A stretch of 64,000 nucleotides of DNA from Microbulbifer sp. SAOS-129_SWC (lineage in GTDB: Bacteria; Pseudomonadota; Gammaproteobacteria; Pseudomonadales; Cellvibrionaceae), in the NCBI RefSeq assembly GCF_039696035.1, contig NZ_CP155567.1, positions 3,219,001 through 3,283,000 on the forward strand, in the 5' to 3' direction. The notes beneath the pieces are model-generated. The model worked only from the letters and a program-made list of their open reading frames with translations, was not told the origin of the DNA and did not search any database. Positions 28,349 to 38,602 of the stretch are shown here, one piece after another. The stretch's first letter is position 1; each line of letters starts with the position of its first letter. The position numbers were made by a program, and so were the translations under genes.

Positions 28349-29749
28349 TCAGTCGTTCCCGTCTGCGCTTGTGTCGTGGGTCAGTGCCTGCACTACCAGT
28401 TCCATTCGTGCACTGCGGGAACCCTTCACCAGCACGGTGGTGTTCGCGTTCAGTTCGCGCTCAAGCGCCGCAATCAACGGCGCCCGCTCGCAAAAATTAT
28501 TTTTTACCTTGCCGTCGCCAGCGAAAGCCATACTTGCCGCATTACCCAGCGGCCCCAGCGTGAAGAGCTCATCGAGACCGCGCTCGCGGGCCAGCACGCC
28601 GATCTGCTGGTGCATCGCCTCGGCGTCAGCACCCAGCTCCGCCATGTCGCCAAGCACCAGGATTTTCCGGCCTGGGCGCTGCGCCAGCATTTCAATCGCC
28701 GCACCCACCGAACCCGGATTCGCGTTGTAACTGTCATCGATAACGGTGGCGCCACTGCGGCCGCCATATACCTGCATGCGCCCCTGCACCGCGGTGGCAG
28801 CGCCGAGTCCGGCAGCAATCTCCGCCGCCGGGATTCCGGCGGCAAAGGCACAACCGGCGGCAACCAGTGCGTTGTGCACATTGTGTTCGCCGAGCAGCTG
28901 CAACTGCACCGGGTGCGCCAGGCCTTCGATCATCAGATCAAAAGTCGCGCAACCGCGCGCATCCAGTGCGATATTGTCGGCGTAAATAGCGTGATCGTGG
29001 CCGAGCCCCACCTCCAGCGAGGCCACGCCATCCGGCATCTGCTCGCGCCAGAAGTCGGCGTAATTGTCGTCGGCATTGATCACCGCGGTGCCGCCCACCT
29101 GCAGGCCGGTGTAGATCTGGCCCTTGGCCGCGGCAATGGCATCGACGGAACCGAAGCCCTCCACGTGCGCCGGCATGACATTGTTGACGGCGCTGACCTG
29201 CGGTTTGCCGATACTGCACAGGTAACCGATCTCGTCCGGACCACTGGCGCCCATTTCGAGAATCAGCACATCGTGTTCGGCGCCGATCCCAAACAGGGTC
29301 ATTGGCACACCGATGTGATTATTGAGGTTGCCGCGGGTCACGCACGGAGTGTGCTGGCGGGCGAAGATGGCCGCGAGCATTTCCTTGACCGTGGTCTTGC
29401 CGCAGGAACCGGTGATGGCAATCACGCGCCCGTCGAACTGTTCGCGGCACAGCAAACCGATCTGCCCCAACGCCACAGTTGTGTCTGCCACCAGCCACTG
29501 GGGCAAGGCGCAGCCGGGAATCTCGCGCTCTACCACCAGGCCCAGAACCTGGCCCTGCAGATCGCCGGACTTGGCCAGCTCGACAACGAAGTCATGGGCA
29601 TCGAAGTGCTCGCCCTTCAGGGCGACGAATAGCGCGCGTGGATCCAGCGCGCGCGTGTCGGTGCAGACGTGCTCGAATGCCACCGAACCGTGAAGCAGTT
29701 CGCCGCCAAAACGCTGCTGCAGCTGTTCCAGGGTGAGCCCGCGAATCAT
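28349..29749 (-). CDS. murF: UDP-MurNAc-tripeptide-D-alanyl-D-alanine ligase MurF
   Basis: A 466-residue Mur ligase that adds the D-Ala-D-Ala dipeptide. The ATP loop TGSCGKTT covers residues 113-120; the [10 protein letters not shown] motif follows in the central domain. Its start overlaps the murE stop as ATGA. Its substrate D-Ala-D-Ala must come from a ddl gene elsewhere, as none lies in this cluster. Confidence 0.97.
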   Translation of the reverse strand: MIRGLTLEQLQQRFGGELLHGSVAFEHVCTDTRALDPRALFVALKGEHFDAHDFVVELAKSGDLQGQVLGLVVEREIPGCALPQWLVADTTVALGQIGLLCREQFDGRVIAITGSCGKTTVKEMLAAIFARQHTPCVTRGNLNNHIGVPMTLFGIGAEHDVLILEMGASGPDEIGYLCSIGKPQVSAVNNVMPAHVEGFGSVDAIAAAKGQIYTGLQVGGTAVINADDNYADFWREQMPDGVASLEVGLGHDHAIYADNIALDARGCATFDLMIEGLAHPVQLQLLGEHNVHNALVAAGCAFAAGIPAAEIAAGLGAATAVQGRMQVYGGRSGATVIDDSYNANPGSVGAAIEMLAQRPGRKILVLGDMAELGADAEAMHQQIGVLARERGLDELFTLGPLGNAASMAFAGDGKVKNNFCERAPLIAALERELNANTTVLVKGSRSARMELVVQALTHDTSADGND

Positions 29750-31296
29750 TCGGCGCGCTCCTCTTGATCCGCCTGTCCCGCCGGCTTGTTGCCCGATACC
29801 GCCGCGCGCTGTACCAATGCGCGCTCGGCCTGCTCGCGATCACAGAAGTGAATTTTTTCCGCGCCGATAATCTGGTAATCCTCGTGGCCCTTGCCGGCGA
29901 TCACGACTGTGTCGCCGGGCTCCGCCGCGGCCACTGCGCGGGCGATCGCGGCGGCGCGATCGGGCTCCACCTCGACATTGCTGGCGGCGCCCTCAAGGAT
30001 ATCGTCGATGATTTTCTGCGGATCCTCGCTGCGCGGGTTATCGCTGGTGACGATGGCGCGGTCGGCCATCTCCGACGCAATGCGTCCCATCGGCGCGCGC
30101 TTACCGGTATCGCGGTCACCGCCACAGCCAAACACACACCACAGTTTGCCGCTGCAGTAGGGCCGCGCTGCCGCCAGGGCCGCGCGCAGTGCGTCCGGCG
30201 TGTGCGCGTAGTCCACCAGCACGCTGACATCGTCGGCGCCGTCCACACGCACCCGCTCCATACGCCCGGGTACCGGCTGGATGGAGGGGAAGGCAGCGAG
30301 AATATCTTCAAACGGCATGCCGCCAGCGGCCGCCGCCGCCACGACCGCCAGGGCGTTGTAGATATTGAAGTCGCCAATCAGCGGCGCGCGCAGCTCGCCG
30401 TTGCCCCACGGCGAGGTCAACTGCACGGTAAAACCGCCGTCGTGGCGACGCAGCTCGGTGGCATGCAGATCGCCGGCCTGCATGCCGTAGGTAACCACGC
30501 GCAGGTTGCGCAGCTTGCAGCGCTCGGCCAGTTGGCCGCCGAAGGGGTCATCCACGTTGATGATGCCGCGCTTCAATTTGGGCAGGCCGAAGAGCTTTTC
30601 CTTGGCGGCGCCGTAGGCAGCCATATTGCCGTGATAGTCGAGATGGTCACGCGACAGGTTGGTGAAGATGGCGGTATCGAAAATCAGCCCATGCACACGC
30701 CCCTGAGCGAGCGCGTGGGAAGAGACTTCCATCGCCGCGGCGCCAACGCCGCGCTGGTGGAAATCGGCATAGTCGGCCTGCAGGCGCACCGGGTCCGGCG
30801 TGGTGAGGCCGGTTTCCTCCAGGTCGATGGCGCCGTCTTTCCAGATACCGTTGCCGATCGTGCCCATCAGGCCGGCGCTGCCGAAATGCTGTGCCAGCAG
30901 CTGCGCGACCAGGTAGGCACAGGTGGACTTGCCGTTGGTACCGGTCACGCCAACCAGGTAAATACGCTCGGTGGGGTTGTCGTAGAAGCGCGCGGCGATC
31001 TCGCCCACCCGCTTGGCCAGGCCCGGCACACTGACCACCTGCACGCCGTCGCGAACGTCGGTGCGCAGTTCCTCGCCGTCCGCCAGCACCGCCGCGGCAC
31101 CCGCAGCGATGGCGGCATCAATGTATTCACGCCCGTCCACCACGCTGCCACGCAGGGCCATAAACAGGTCGCCGGGGCGCACCTTGCGGCTGTCCAGCGC
31201 GACGCCACTGACGGCCACGTCCGGAATGCCGGCGTAGCCGGGCACCAGCTGCTGCAGGGAAGCGCTGCGCGCTGCAGAATTCACGTGCTCACTCAC
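29746..31296 (-). CDS. murE: UDP-MurNAc-dipeptide 2,6-diaminopimelate ligase MurE
   Basis: A 516-residue Mur ligase that adds the third stem residue. The ATP loop TGTNGKST lies at residues 118-125. The C-terminal signature DNPRSEDP is the one that selects meso-diaminopimelate, so the peptidoglycan is of the usual Gram-negative A1-gamma type. Overlaps both neighbours by 4 bases (ftsI stop, murF start). Confidence 0.97.
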   Translation of the reverse strand: MSEHVNSAARSASLQQLVPGYAGIPDVAVSGVALDSRKVRPGDLFMALRGSVVDGREYIDAAIAAGAAAVLADGEELRTDVRDGVQVVSVPGLAKRVGEIAARFYDNPTERIYLVGVTGTNGKSTCAYLVAQLLAQHFGSAGLMGTIGNGIWKDGAIDLEETGLTTPDPVRLQADYADFHQRGVGAAAMEVSSHALAQGRVHGLIFDTAIFTNLSRDHLDYHGNMAAYGAAKEKLFGLPKLKRGIINVDDPFGGQLAERCKLRNLRVVTYGMQAGDLHATELRRHDGGFTVQLTSPWGNGELRAPLIGDFNIYNALAVVAAAAAGGMPFEDILAAFPSIQPVPGRMERVRVDGADDVSVLVDYAHTPDALRAALAAARPYCSGKLWCVFGCGGDRDTGKRAPMGRIASEMADRAIVTSDNPRSEDPQKIIDDILEGAASNVEVEPDRAAAIARAVAAAEPGDTVVIAGKGHEDYQIIGAEKIHFCDREQAERALVQRAAVSGNKPAGQADQEERAE

Positions 31297-33050
31297 GATT
31301 TGTCACCTCTTTCGCTAAGCTGTGCAGCCAGCTGTTTTTCCGGTGACGCGACACCGTCCGGCGCCACATGCAGCAGGCGCATGGCGCCGGCCATTACCTT
31401 ACCGAACACCGGCGCAGCCACTTCGCCACCGTAGTACTTGGCGCGGCTGGGGTCGTTCACTACCACCACCGCGATCAGCTCCGGCCGATCGGCGGGCACA
31501 AAACCCGCAAATACCGAACGGTAGCGACTACTGGCGTAGCCCTGGCGACCGACGATATGCACCGTTCCGGTCTTGCCCGCCACCTGGTACCCCTTCACCG
31601 CGGCGCGGTGGCCGGTACCCTCGGGAGTAATGACCGTTTCCAGCATGGCGGTAACCTCACGCGCCAGCTTGGGCGGCACTATCTGCTCCGGGTCACGCGC
31701 ATTGTCACCATTCAAAACCAGAGAAACCGGGCGCTTGAGCCCGGCATTGGCAAAGACGCTGTAGGCCCGTGCCAGCTGCACTGCATTGACTGTTAAACCG
31801 TAGCCGAAGGCAAAGTTGGCCCGCTCGATTGGCTGCCAACGACTGCGACTGGGCAGTATGCCCGCGGCCTCGCCGGGGAAGCCGGTTCCGATCGCCTCCC
31901 CCAGCCCCAGTCGATAAAAGAGTGCGCGGATATCGTTTGGTTCCAGATCCAGGGCAACTTTGGTGATACCCACCTGACTCGACTTGGTGATCACCCGGGT
32001 CAGGTCGATAAGGCCGTAATTGCGGTGGTCCAGCAGTGTCTTGCCGGGCACGCGGATATAGCCGGGGTTGGTGTCGATGGGTGTGTGCGGCTGGTAACGG
32101 CCGCTCTCCAGCGCCGCCAGCGCGGTGATCGGCTTAACGGTGGAACCGGGCTCAAACTGGTCGATCAGTGCGCGGTTGCGCATCTGCGCCGCCTTGACCC
32201 CGACCCGGTTGTTGGGGTTGAACGACGGCTGGTTGGCCATCGCCAGGACGTCGCCACTGTGCGCATCGAGAACCACCATAAAGCCGGACGCGGCCTCGTT
32301 GGCCGCCACCGCCTTCTTCAGTTCGCGATAGGCCAGGTACTGCAGGCGCAGGTCGATGGACAGGCGCATATCCTGGCCCGGGCGCGCCTCGCGCTGTACT
32401 GCCAGGTCCTGCACAACCCGCCCTTTCAGGTCCTTGACCACCTGGCGGGCGCCCGGCTGGCCGGTGAGCCAGTCGTTGTAGGCCAACTCCAGCCCTTCCT
32501 GGCCGCGGTCATCAATGTTGGTGAAGCCGAGCAGCTGCGCGGTAACCTCGCCGGCGGGATAGAAGCGACGGTACTCTTTTTTGCCGTAGACTCCGGCGAT
32601 ATCCAGTGCCAGCGCGCGCTGGGCCTGCTCCGGCGCCAGGTGGCGCTGCAGATACATGAATTCCTTGTTGCGGTATTTTTTCAGGCGCGCAGCCAACTCT
32701 GCCGGCTTGCTGCCCAGTGCCGCCGCAAGCTGACGCAGTTCATCGGCGCTGGCCTCGCGCAGCAGCTGCGGGTTGGCCCACAGGCTGGTCACCGGGGTAC
32801 TGACCGCCAGCAGCTCGCCGTTGCGGTCGACGATGGAACCGCGATAGGCGGCAATCTCTTCACTGCGAATGGTGCGCGCGTTGCCCTGGTCCTGCAGGAA
32901 GCGGTAGCCGCGCTCGGCCTCCGGCAGCACCTGCAGGCGCGCCAGGTGCAGCACCAGGGCCAGGGCGAGCAGACACAGCAGAACCGCCACCAGCGCAAAG
33001 CGCCAGCGGGTGATTCCCGGTGTTTCCTGCTGTTTCTTGACTGCGCCCAT
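31293..33050 (-). CDS. ftsI: Septal transpeptidase FtsI (PBP3), with an SSQ instead of SSN motif
   Basis: A 585-residue monofunctional class B penicillin-binding protein that cross-links septal peptidoglycan with FtsW. It has one N-terminal membrane helix (~16-38), a pedestal domain and a transpeptidase domain. The nucleophile motif STVK is at 303-306 and KTG at 493-495. The second motif, normally Ser-X-Asn (SSN in E. coli), reads Ser357-Ser358-Gln359 here; the codon is CAG, so this is not a misread. Everything else looks functional. It lies 45 bases after ftsL. Confidence 0.97.
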   Translation of the reverse strand: MGAVKKQQETPGITRWRFALVAVLLCLLALALVLHLARLQVLPEAERGYRFLQDQGNARTIRSEEIAAYRGSIVDRNGELLAVSTPVTSLWANPQLLREASADELRQLAAALGSKPAELAARLKKYRNKEFMYLQRHLAPEQAQRALALDIAGVYGKKEYRRFYPAGEVTAQLLGFTNIDDRGQEGLELAYNDWLTGQPGARQVVKDLKGRVVQDLAVQREARPGQDMRLSIDLRLQYLAYRELKKAVAANEAASGFMVVLDAHSGDVLAMANQPSFNPNNRVGVKAAQMRNRALIDQFEPGSTVKPITALAALESGRYQPHTPIDTNPGYIRVPGKTLLDHRNYGLIDLTRVITKSSQVGITKVALDLEPNDIRALFYRLGLGEAIGTGFPGEAAGILPSRSRWQPIERANFAFGYGLTVNAVQLARAYSVFANAGLKRPVSLVLNGDNARDPEQIVPPKLAREVTAMLETVITPEGTGHRAAVKGYQVAGKTGTVHIVGRQGYASSRYRSVFAGFVPADRPELIAVVVVNDPSRAKYYGGEVAAPVFGKVMAGAMRLLHVAPDGVASPEKQLAAQLSERGDKS

Positions 33051-33095
33051 GCAATCCCTGTTCTGCTTATCTTCTTTTACGGTGTTTAAACGACT

Positions 33096-33371
33096 TCAGT
33101 TATCCGGCACCAGAATCCGCTCATCCGGCCCCGGCACGTGCATCTTCAGCTTTTCCCGCGCCGTCTTTTCGATACGGCTGTAGGCCGACCAGGCGCCCTT
33201 TTCCAGCAGCAGGCGCTCCTGCTCGAAGCGCAAATCATCGCGGGTTTTCTGCGCCGCCATCAGCTGCGCGGTCAACTCGCGGCTGCGCTGGGTGGTGTAG
33301 ACCACCGACAGCGCCGAGGCCATCGCCGCCAGCCACAACACGGCAATGATCAGTCGCCGCCTGCCGCTCAA
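33096..33371 (-). CDS. ftsL: Cell division protein FtsL
   Basis: A 91-residue bitopic protein: a short basic N terminus, one transmembrane helix (~6-24) and a periplasmic coiled coil (~28-75) that pairs with FtsB and activates FtsWI. Weak sequence conservation is normal for FtsL; the position between rsmH and ftsI identifies it. Its ATG overlaps the rsmH stop as ATGA. Confidence 0.93.
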   Translation of the reverse strand: MSGRRRLIIAVLWLAAMASALSVVYTTQRSRELTAQLMAAQKTRDDLRFEQERLLLEKGAWSAYSRIEKTAREKLKMHVPGPDERILVPDN

Positions 33372-34303
33372 CGGGCCGCCCCGAGCTTTTCCGCCACTCG
33401 CATCACTGCACTGCGCGAGCGCACGTTGTCACCAACTTCCCCTGCTTCAGCCTTGACCGCCTTGCCCACCGAGCGCAGCGTTTTGGCAATGTCGCTGTCC
33501 ATCACCGGCAGGCCGCGCGGCAACTGCGGGCCGCGCTCCTGCTGGCGGATGAAGCGCTTGACCAGCCGATCCTCGAGCGAATGGAAGCTGATCACCACCA
33601 GGCGCCCGCCGGGGGCGAGCAGTGCCAGCGACTTGTCCAGCGCCTGCACCAGGTCTTCCAGCTCGCCATTGATATGGATGCGAATCGCCTGGAATACCCG
33701 CGTCGCCGGATGTTTGCCTTTCTCCCACGCCGGGTTCGCCGCCTTGACCACCTCCGCCAGATCCAGCGTGCGGGCAAACGGCCTTTCCACCCGGCGCCGC
33801 ACGATGGCGGCGGCCATACGGCGGGCGAAACGCTCTTCGCCATATTCTTTGAAGACCCGCGCCAGCTCCGCTTCCGCCTCGCTGTTGACCCAGTCCGCGG
33901 CGCTGATACCGCGGCTGGTGTCCATGCGCATATCCAGCGGGCCGTCCTGCATAAAGCTGAAGCCGCGCTCGGCCTGATCCAGTTGCGGCGACGACACACC
34001 GAGATCCAGCAGGATGCCGTTGACCGCACCGGCCTGCTCGGTCGCGGCGCGGTCTATGTCGGCGAAAGAGCCGTGCCAGATCGAAAAGCGCTCATCGCCG
34101 GCGAATCGTTCGCGCGCATAGGCCACCGCCTCGGGATCCTTGTCCACCGCCAGCAGGCGCCCGCGCTCGTCGAGGCGCTCCAGGATCGCCGCACTGTGGC
34201 CGCCGCGGCCGAAAGTGCCGTCGATATAAAAACCGCCCGGATCGGTGACCAGGGCGTCCACGGCCTCGCGCAATAACACACTGCGATGCAGTTCTTGAGA
34301 CAC
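33368..34303 (-). CDS. rsmH: 16S rRNA m4C1402 methyltransferase RsmH (MraW)
   Basis: A 311-residue SAM-dependent enzyme that methylates N4 of C1402 in the 30S decoding centre. It contains the SAM-binding GTFGRGGHS near residue 30 and the conserved [17 protein letters not shown] near the C terminus. The GTG at 34303 is chosen (first residues (M)[10 protein letters not shown]): AAGGAGAGG lies about 10 bases upstream and the length then matches E. coli (313). A longer in-frame ORF reaches into mraZ with arginine-rich sequence and is rejected. Confidence 0.95.
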   Translation of the reverse strand: MSQELHRSVLLREAVDALVTDPGGFYIDGTFGRGGHSAAILERLDERGRLLAVDKDPEAVAYARERFAGDERFSIWHGSFADIDRAATEQAGAVNGILLDLGVSSPQLDQAERGFSFMQDGPLDMRMDTSRGISAADWVNSEAEAELARVFKEYGEERFARRMAAAIVRRRVERPFARTLDLAEVVKAANPAWEKGKHPATRVFQAIRIHINGELEDLVQALDKSLALLAPGGRLVVISFHSLEDRLVKRFIRQQERGPQLPRGLPVMDSDIAKTLRSVGKAVKAEAGEVGDNVRSRSAVMRVAEKLGAAR

Positions 34304-34322
34304 CCTGTGTCCTCTCCTTTGT

Positions 34323-34766
34323 TTACAGCGACAGCGAAGCCATCTCCTCCGGCATCTCGCCCTCGCCCTCACTATCGTCGAGCCAGGCCATCCAGCCCTC
34401 TTCGCTCCACAGTTCCAGTTTCTTGCCCTGCCCCACCAACATCAGCTTCTTTTCCAGACCGGCGTATTCGCGCAGGGTCGGTGGAATCAACACGCGGCCG
34501 TTGCCGTCCACCTGCAGCTCACAGGCGTAACCGATCAACAGCCGCTGGGCGCGGCGCGCCACTTTATTGAAGCTCGACAACGCCTCGATTTTGGGCAGGA
34601 TCTCCTGCCACTGGGGTTCCGGGTAAACCAGCAGGCAGCGCTCTTCGGTGTGCGCCGTGACCACCAGGCGCCCAGCGCAATCCTCCAGCAGCGTGTCGCG
34701 AACACGCGCCGGAATGGCCAGACGCCCCTTGGCGTCCATATTGATTGCGTGGCTGCCTAGATACAC
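34323..34766 (-). CDS. mraZ: Transcriptional regulator MraZ
   Basis: A 147-residue protein with two SpoVT/AbrB-like domains, each with the DxKGR-type core ([15 protein letters not shown] near the start, [16 protein letters not shown] in the second half). It assembles into a ring and represses the dcw promoter by binding tandem GTGG-type boxes, which are present upstream. First gene of the dcw cluster. Confidence 0.97.
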   Translation of the reverse strand: MYLGSHAINMDAKGRLAIPARVRDTLLEDCAGRLVVTAHTEERCLLVYPEPQWQEILPKIEALSSFNKVARRAQRLLIGYACELQVDGNGRVLIPPTLREYAGLEKKLMLVGQGKKLELWSEEGWMAWLDDSEGEGEMPEEMASLSL

Positions 34767-34887
34767 TGTTTACCCGATTGGCTGGGATTGCCCGATTTGT
34801 TGGCCGAGAGCGCTTGCTCAGTCGCGCGGAAGTGCGCACCACCCTGGATAACTTTTGCGCAATTTTCATCTGCAGCGGTGTAACTAC

Positions 34888-34942
34888 CCACTCACAACCA
34901 CAGACAAACCACGAAAACCCACAAAATTCCACTTTTCTCCAC
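34888..34942 (-). promoter_or_regulatory. MraZ operator, six GTGG boxes
   Basis: On the minus strand GTGG occurs six times; on the plus strand the CCAC cores begin at 34888, 34898, 34909, 34919, 34929 and 34939, a 10-11 bp period. MraZ is known to bind short TGGG/GTGG direct repeats spaced one helical turn apart near its own promoter. The array begins at about +1 of the promoter and so would block it. The number of boxes is larger than the three or four usually described. Confidence 0.85.
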
Positions 34943-34949
34943 TTCCGAC

Positions 34950-34977
34950 ACTATAAATCTGACCCGGGTAAAGTCAA
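34950..34977 (-). promoter_or_regulatory. Main dcw promoter (Pmra)
   Basis: The -35 TTGACT (34972-34977) and -10 TATAGT (34950-34955) each differ from consensus at one base and are 16 bases apart. Transcription would begin near 34943, at the edge of the MraZ boxes. Confidence 0.8.
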
Positions 34978-35275
34978 GGAAATCAACGGCAAACTGCCGC
35001 GAAATCCCAGTAAATTCGCGGTCTTCAGAGCAGGCAGCACAATTAATGAACAGAACCCGGCGGTAAAATTACAAAATGAAGCAAGCACTTACTTATTGAT
35101 GTTGAGATAGTACTTTAACTTTGCGAGCCACCGGATTGATTTGGAAATTGTTAGCGGACGCTAACACAAAATGAGGCGCTTGGCGCAAGACTCCACAAGG
35201 CTGACGCAAGCGGGAGGGGCAAAGAGGCGAATTGCGCCCACTGGTTCAGCAGCGGCGCGGGCGAGGGAAGAAAAA

Positions 35276-35626
<351 letters not shown>

Positions 35627-35730
35627 GGCGCGAAGAGTAATGACGCACGCAGGGGAAAGCAAGACCAATGACGTTAGATAGACACCCACGTACCCCCCGA
35701 AACTTGCGAACCCACTGAAGTCGCGCCAAA

Positions 35731-35747
35731 GGTGCGCACGGCGCACC
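35731..35747 (-). terminator. Hairpin at rsmI stop, terminator-like
   Basis: GGTGCGC/GCGCACC with loop ACG begins one base past the rsmI stop and is followed on the minus strand by TTTGG. It is also a copy of a palindrome that recurs after pth. Confidence 0.6.
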
Positions 35748-36590
35748 CTACTTCTGCCCCAGGCTCCAGTTGTACAACACCTTCTTGTTCACCCCGGTGA
35801 TTTCGGCCGCCAGGGCCGCGGCGCGTTTGGGCGGCAGCTCGGCCAGCAGCAATTTCATGACCCGCTCAGCCTCTGCATCCAGCTCGCCGCTGCGCTCGCG
35901 CTCGGCGCCACGTACCAGCAGCACGATTTCCCCGCGCTGCTGATTGGAATCCGCGCGCACCCACTCCGCCAGTTCCGCCAGCGGCGCCAGGTGGATAGTC
36001 TCAAAGGCCTTGGTCAGCTCGCGCGCGATCACCGCCTCACGCTTGCCGCCGAACACCTGCGCCATCGCCTCCAGTGTGTCCAGCACCCGGTGCGGCGCCT
36101 CGTAGAAGATCAGGGTATGCGGATCGCCGGCCAACGCCTGCAGCGCCTTTTCGCGCGCGCCCGCCTTGGCCGGCAGGAAACCCTCGAAGCTGAAACGGTC
36201 ACTGGGCAGACCGGCGGCGCTGAGGGCCGCGGTAAACGCGCAGGCGCCGGGAACCGGCACCACCTTGATGCCGCGCGCGCGTGCCTCACGCACCAGCCTG
36301 TAGCCCGGATCGGAGATCAGCGGCGTGCCCGCATCGGAAATGAGCGCCACTGTCTGGCCCTGCTCCAGACGCTCCAGTATCTGCCCGGTGCGCCGGTCGT
36401 CCGAGTGGTCGTGGTACGCCATCAGCGGCGTATCGATGCTGAAATGGGAAAAAAGGCGCTGACTGTGACGCGTGTCCTCTGCCGCAACCAAATCGGCGCA
36501 TTGTAGAACTTCGATCGCTCGCGGTACCATATCGGCCAGATTACCAATCGGCGTGGCAACGATATAAAGCAGTGCCTGATCCAGCCCCAT
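35748..36590 (-). CDS. rsmI: 16S rRNA 2'-O-methyltransferase RsmI
   Basis: A 280-residue SAM-dependent enzyme that 2'-O-methylates C1402, the same nucleotide modified by RsmH. It shows LYIVATPIGNLADM at the N terminus, ALISDAGTPLISDPG in the SAM site, and the C-terminal KKVLYNWSL segment. It is divergent from lpoA across 50 bases, as yraL is from yraM in E. coli. Confidence 0.97.
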   Translation of the reverse strand: MGLDQALLYIVATPIGNLADMVPRAIEVLQCADLVAAEDTRHSQRLFSHFSIDTPLMAYHDHSDDRRTGQILERLEQGQTVALISDAGTPLISDPGYRLVREARARGIKVVPVPGACAFTAALSAAGLPSDRFSFEGFLPAKAGAREKALQALAGDPHTLIFYEAPHRVLDTLEAMAQVFGGKREAVIARELTKAFETIHLAPLAELAEWVRADSNQQRGEIVLLVRGAERERSGELDAEAERVMKLLLAELPPKRAAALAAEITGVNKKVLYNWSLGQK

Positions 36591-36640
36591 AGTTCACGAC
36601 CCCAGGTTCCAATAAGATTTAAGTTTTACGGGAGAATATT

Positions 36641-38602
36641 ATGCCCGCCCTGACCCGGCGCAGCTCCATGCGGCGCGCAGCCCCGATGCTCAGCAGGCTC
36701 GCCGCCAGCGCCCTGGCCCTGGCCCTGGCCGCTTGCCAGACCCAGGCCCCCCAACCGGATATGCAGCAACCGGTACAGGCCGGCGCCCAGCGCGCCGACC
36801 GTGCCACCGCTGTGCGCTTGTTGCAAGCTGCCGAAACGGCCCAGTCACCGGAGCGCGACCAACAGCGCCTGCAGGCGGCCGCCATTCTATACAAGCTGGG
36901 CGATAAGGCGACCGCCGAGCAGGCCGCGGTGCAAATCCAGCCGCAGCAACTGAACGATACCCAGTACGCCCAGTACGCCGAAGTGTACGGCAGCCTGCTG
37001 GCCGACAACGACGATTTTTTCCGTGCACTGGACCTGGCCACGGCACCGCGCCTCGACCACGTCTGGCAGCAGCTGCCGGCAGACACTGCGCTGCCGCTGC
37101 GCAGCCTGCGCGCCAATCTCTGGGGCCTGCTCGGCAACCTCGACAGCGCCATCGCCGAGCGCCGCCAGATCGCCAGCCTGGCCCAGTCCGATGCCGATAT
37201 CGCCGCCAACAATGACGGCTTCTGGCAGCTGCTCACGCAGCTGTCGTCCGGCGAGCTGCAATTGCGCGCCGAGGAGAGCAAAGACTCCCAGATGCGCGGC
37301 TGGTACCAGCTGGCGCTGCTGGGACGCGATACCCAGGCCGACATCAGCTCACAGCTGACTGCGCTGAGCCGCTGGCGCCAGCAGTGGCCCAACCACAGCG
37401 CCACCCGGCACCCGCCGCAGGCCCTGCAGTTGCTGGAACACCTGGCCAATCAGCGCGCCGACCACGTCGCCCTGCTGCTGCCACTGTCCGGCCCGCTAGG
37501 CAGTGCCGGACGCGCCATTCGCGACGGCTTTATGGCCGCCTACTACACCTCGCTGCAGGCCGGTGCCCCGGCACCCGAGGTCAAGGTCTACGATACCGGC
37601 AGCGAGCGCCCGTTTGCCGAGATCTACCAGAGCGCCGTGGACGCCGGGGCCCAGGCTGTTATCGGCCCGCTGGACAAGCACAAAGTGGCCAACCTGGTTG
37701 CCACCGAAAAACTGCCGGTACCCACCCTGGCGCTCAACTATGCCAGTGACGAGGGTGGCCATCTCACCGGCGACCTGGTGCAGTTCGGCCTCGCGGTCGA
37801 AGACGAAGCGCGCCAGGTGGCCCGACACGCCTACCTGCAGGGCCACCGCCAGGCGCTGGTGCTGACCAGTGATGCCAGCTGGGGCCAACGCAGTGCCGAA
37901 GCGTTCCGCGACGAATGGCAACGCCTCGGCGGCAGCATCACCCTGAGCCGCACTTTCTACGGCAACAGCAACTTCTCCAAACTGGTCAGCGACGCGCTGC
38001 TGATCCCGGAGAGCAAAGGCCGCGAGAGCGCGCTGCGGCGCAAGCTGGCCGCTCCGCTGAAATTCACTCCGCGCCGCCGCGATGACGTGGACATGGTCTT
38101 TATCGCCGCGCAGCCGCGGCAGGCGCGGCAGATCAACCCGATGCTGACCTTTTTCTACGCCGGCGACCTGCCCATCTACGCCACCTCGCAGGTGTTCGAG
38201 GGCACTGTCAATCCGAGTCGCGACCGCGATATGAACGGCATTCGCTTTACCGCACTGCCGTGGCTGTTTGAAAATGACAACATCACCAAGCGCAATATCG
38301 AGCGGCAGGCCTCGCCGGCGCCAGCTTTCGCGCGCCTGTACGCGCTGGGTGCCGATGCCTTCCGGCTCTACCCGCGGCTGCCGATGCTGCAGCAGTTCCC
38401 GCAACAGCGGGTACACGGCCTGACCGGCTCCCTGAGCCTGACGGCAGACGGCCGCATCGTGCGCGAGCAGATGTGGGCGCAGATCGACAAGGGCGCACCG
38501 GTGCCGATTACCGGTGCCGTCGCCCCGCCGCCGCAGCGCGAAGAGCCGGCCGACGGGCCGACCGGGGAACCGCTGGGGCTGACCGACGGCCGTGCCTTCT
38601 AA
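36641..38602 (+). CDS. lpoA: Penicillin-binding protein activator LpoA (lipoprotein)
   Basis: A 653-residue outer-membrane lipoprotein that activates PBP1A in peptidoglycan synthesis. The signal peptide ends in the lipobox LAAC, so Cys35 or near is acylated. A helical TPR-like N-terminal domain (to ~300) is followed by a periplasmic-binding-protein fold beginning HVALLLPLSGPLGSAGRAI. The ATG has GGGAG 9 bases upstream. First gene of the lpoA-yraN-diaA-dolP group. Confidence 0.93.
   Translation: MPALTRRSSMRRAAPMLSRLAASALALALAACQTQAPQPDMQQPVQAGAQRADRATAVRLLQAAETAQSPERDQQRLQAAAILYKLGDKATAEQAAVQIQPQQLNDTQYAQYAEVYGSLLADNDDFFRALDLATAPRLDHVWQQLPADTALPLRSLRANLWGLLGNLDSAIAERRQIASLAQSDADIAANNDGFWQLLTQLSSGELQLRAEESKDSQMRGWYQLALLGRDTQADISSQLTALSRWRQQWPNHSATRHPPQALQLLEHLANQRADHVALLLPLSGPLGSAGRAIRDGFMAAYYTSLQAGAPAPEVKVYDTGSERPFAEIYQSAVDAGAQAVIGPLDKHKVANLVATEKLPVPTLALNYASDEGGHLTGDLVQFGLAVEDEARQVARHAYLQGHRQALVLTSDASWGQRSAEAFRDEWQRLGGSITLSRTFYGNSNFSKLVSDALLIPESKGRESALRRKLAAPLKFTPRRRDDVDMVFIAAQPRQARQINPMLTFFYAGDLPIYATSQVFEGTVNPSRDRDMNGIRFTALPWLFENDNITKRNIERQASPAPAFARLYALGADAFRLYPRLPMLQQFPQQRVHGLTGSLSLTADGRIVREQMWAQIDKGAPVPITGAVAPPPQREEPADGPTGEPLGLTDGRAF

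Larger units (their letters stand above)
34767..35275. other. dcw promoter region, mraZ to rnpB
   Basis: No gene. From mraZ outward it holds a ~175-base leader, six MraZ boxes and the main dcw promoter. Beyond that is an A+T-rich stretch to the rnpB 3' end with a small hairpin GTTAGC/GCTAAC (35149-35166, loop GGAC) that lacks a T tract. Short ORFs here have no coding character. Confidence 0.7.
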
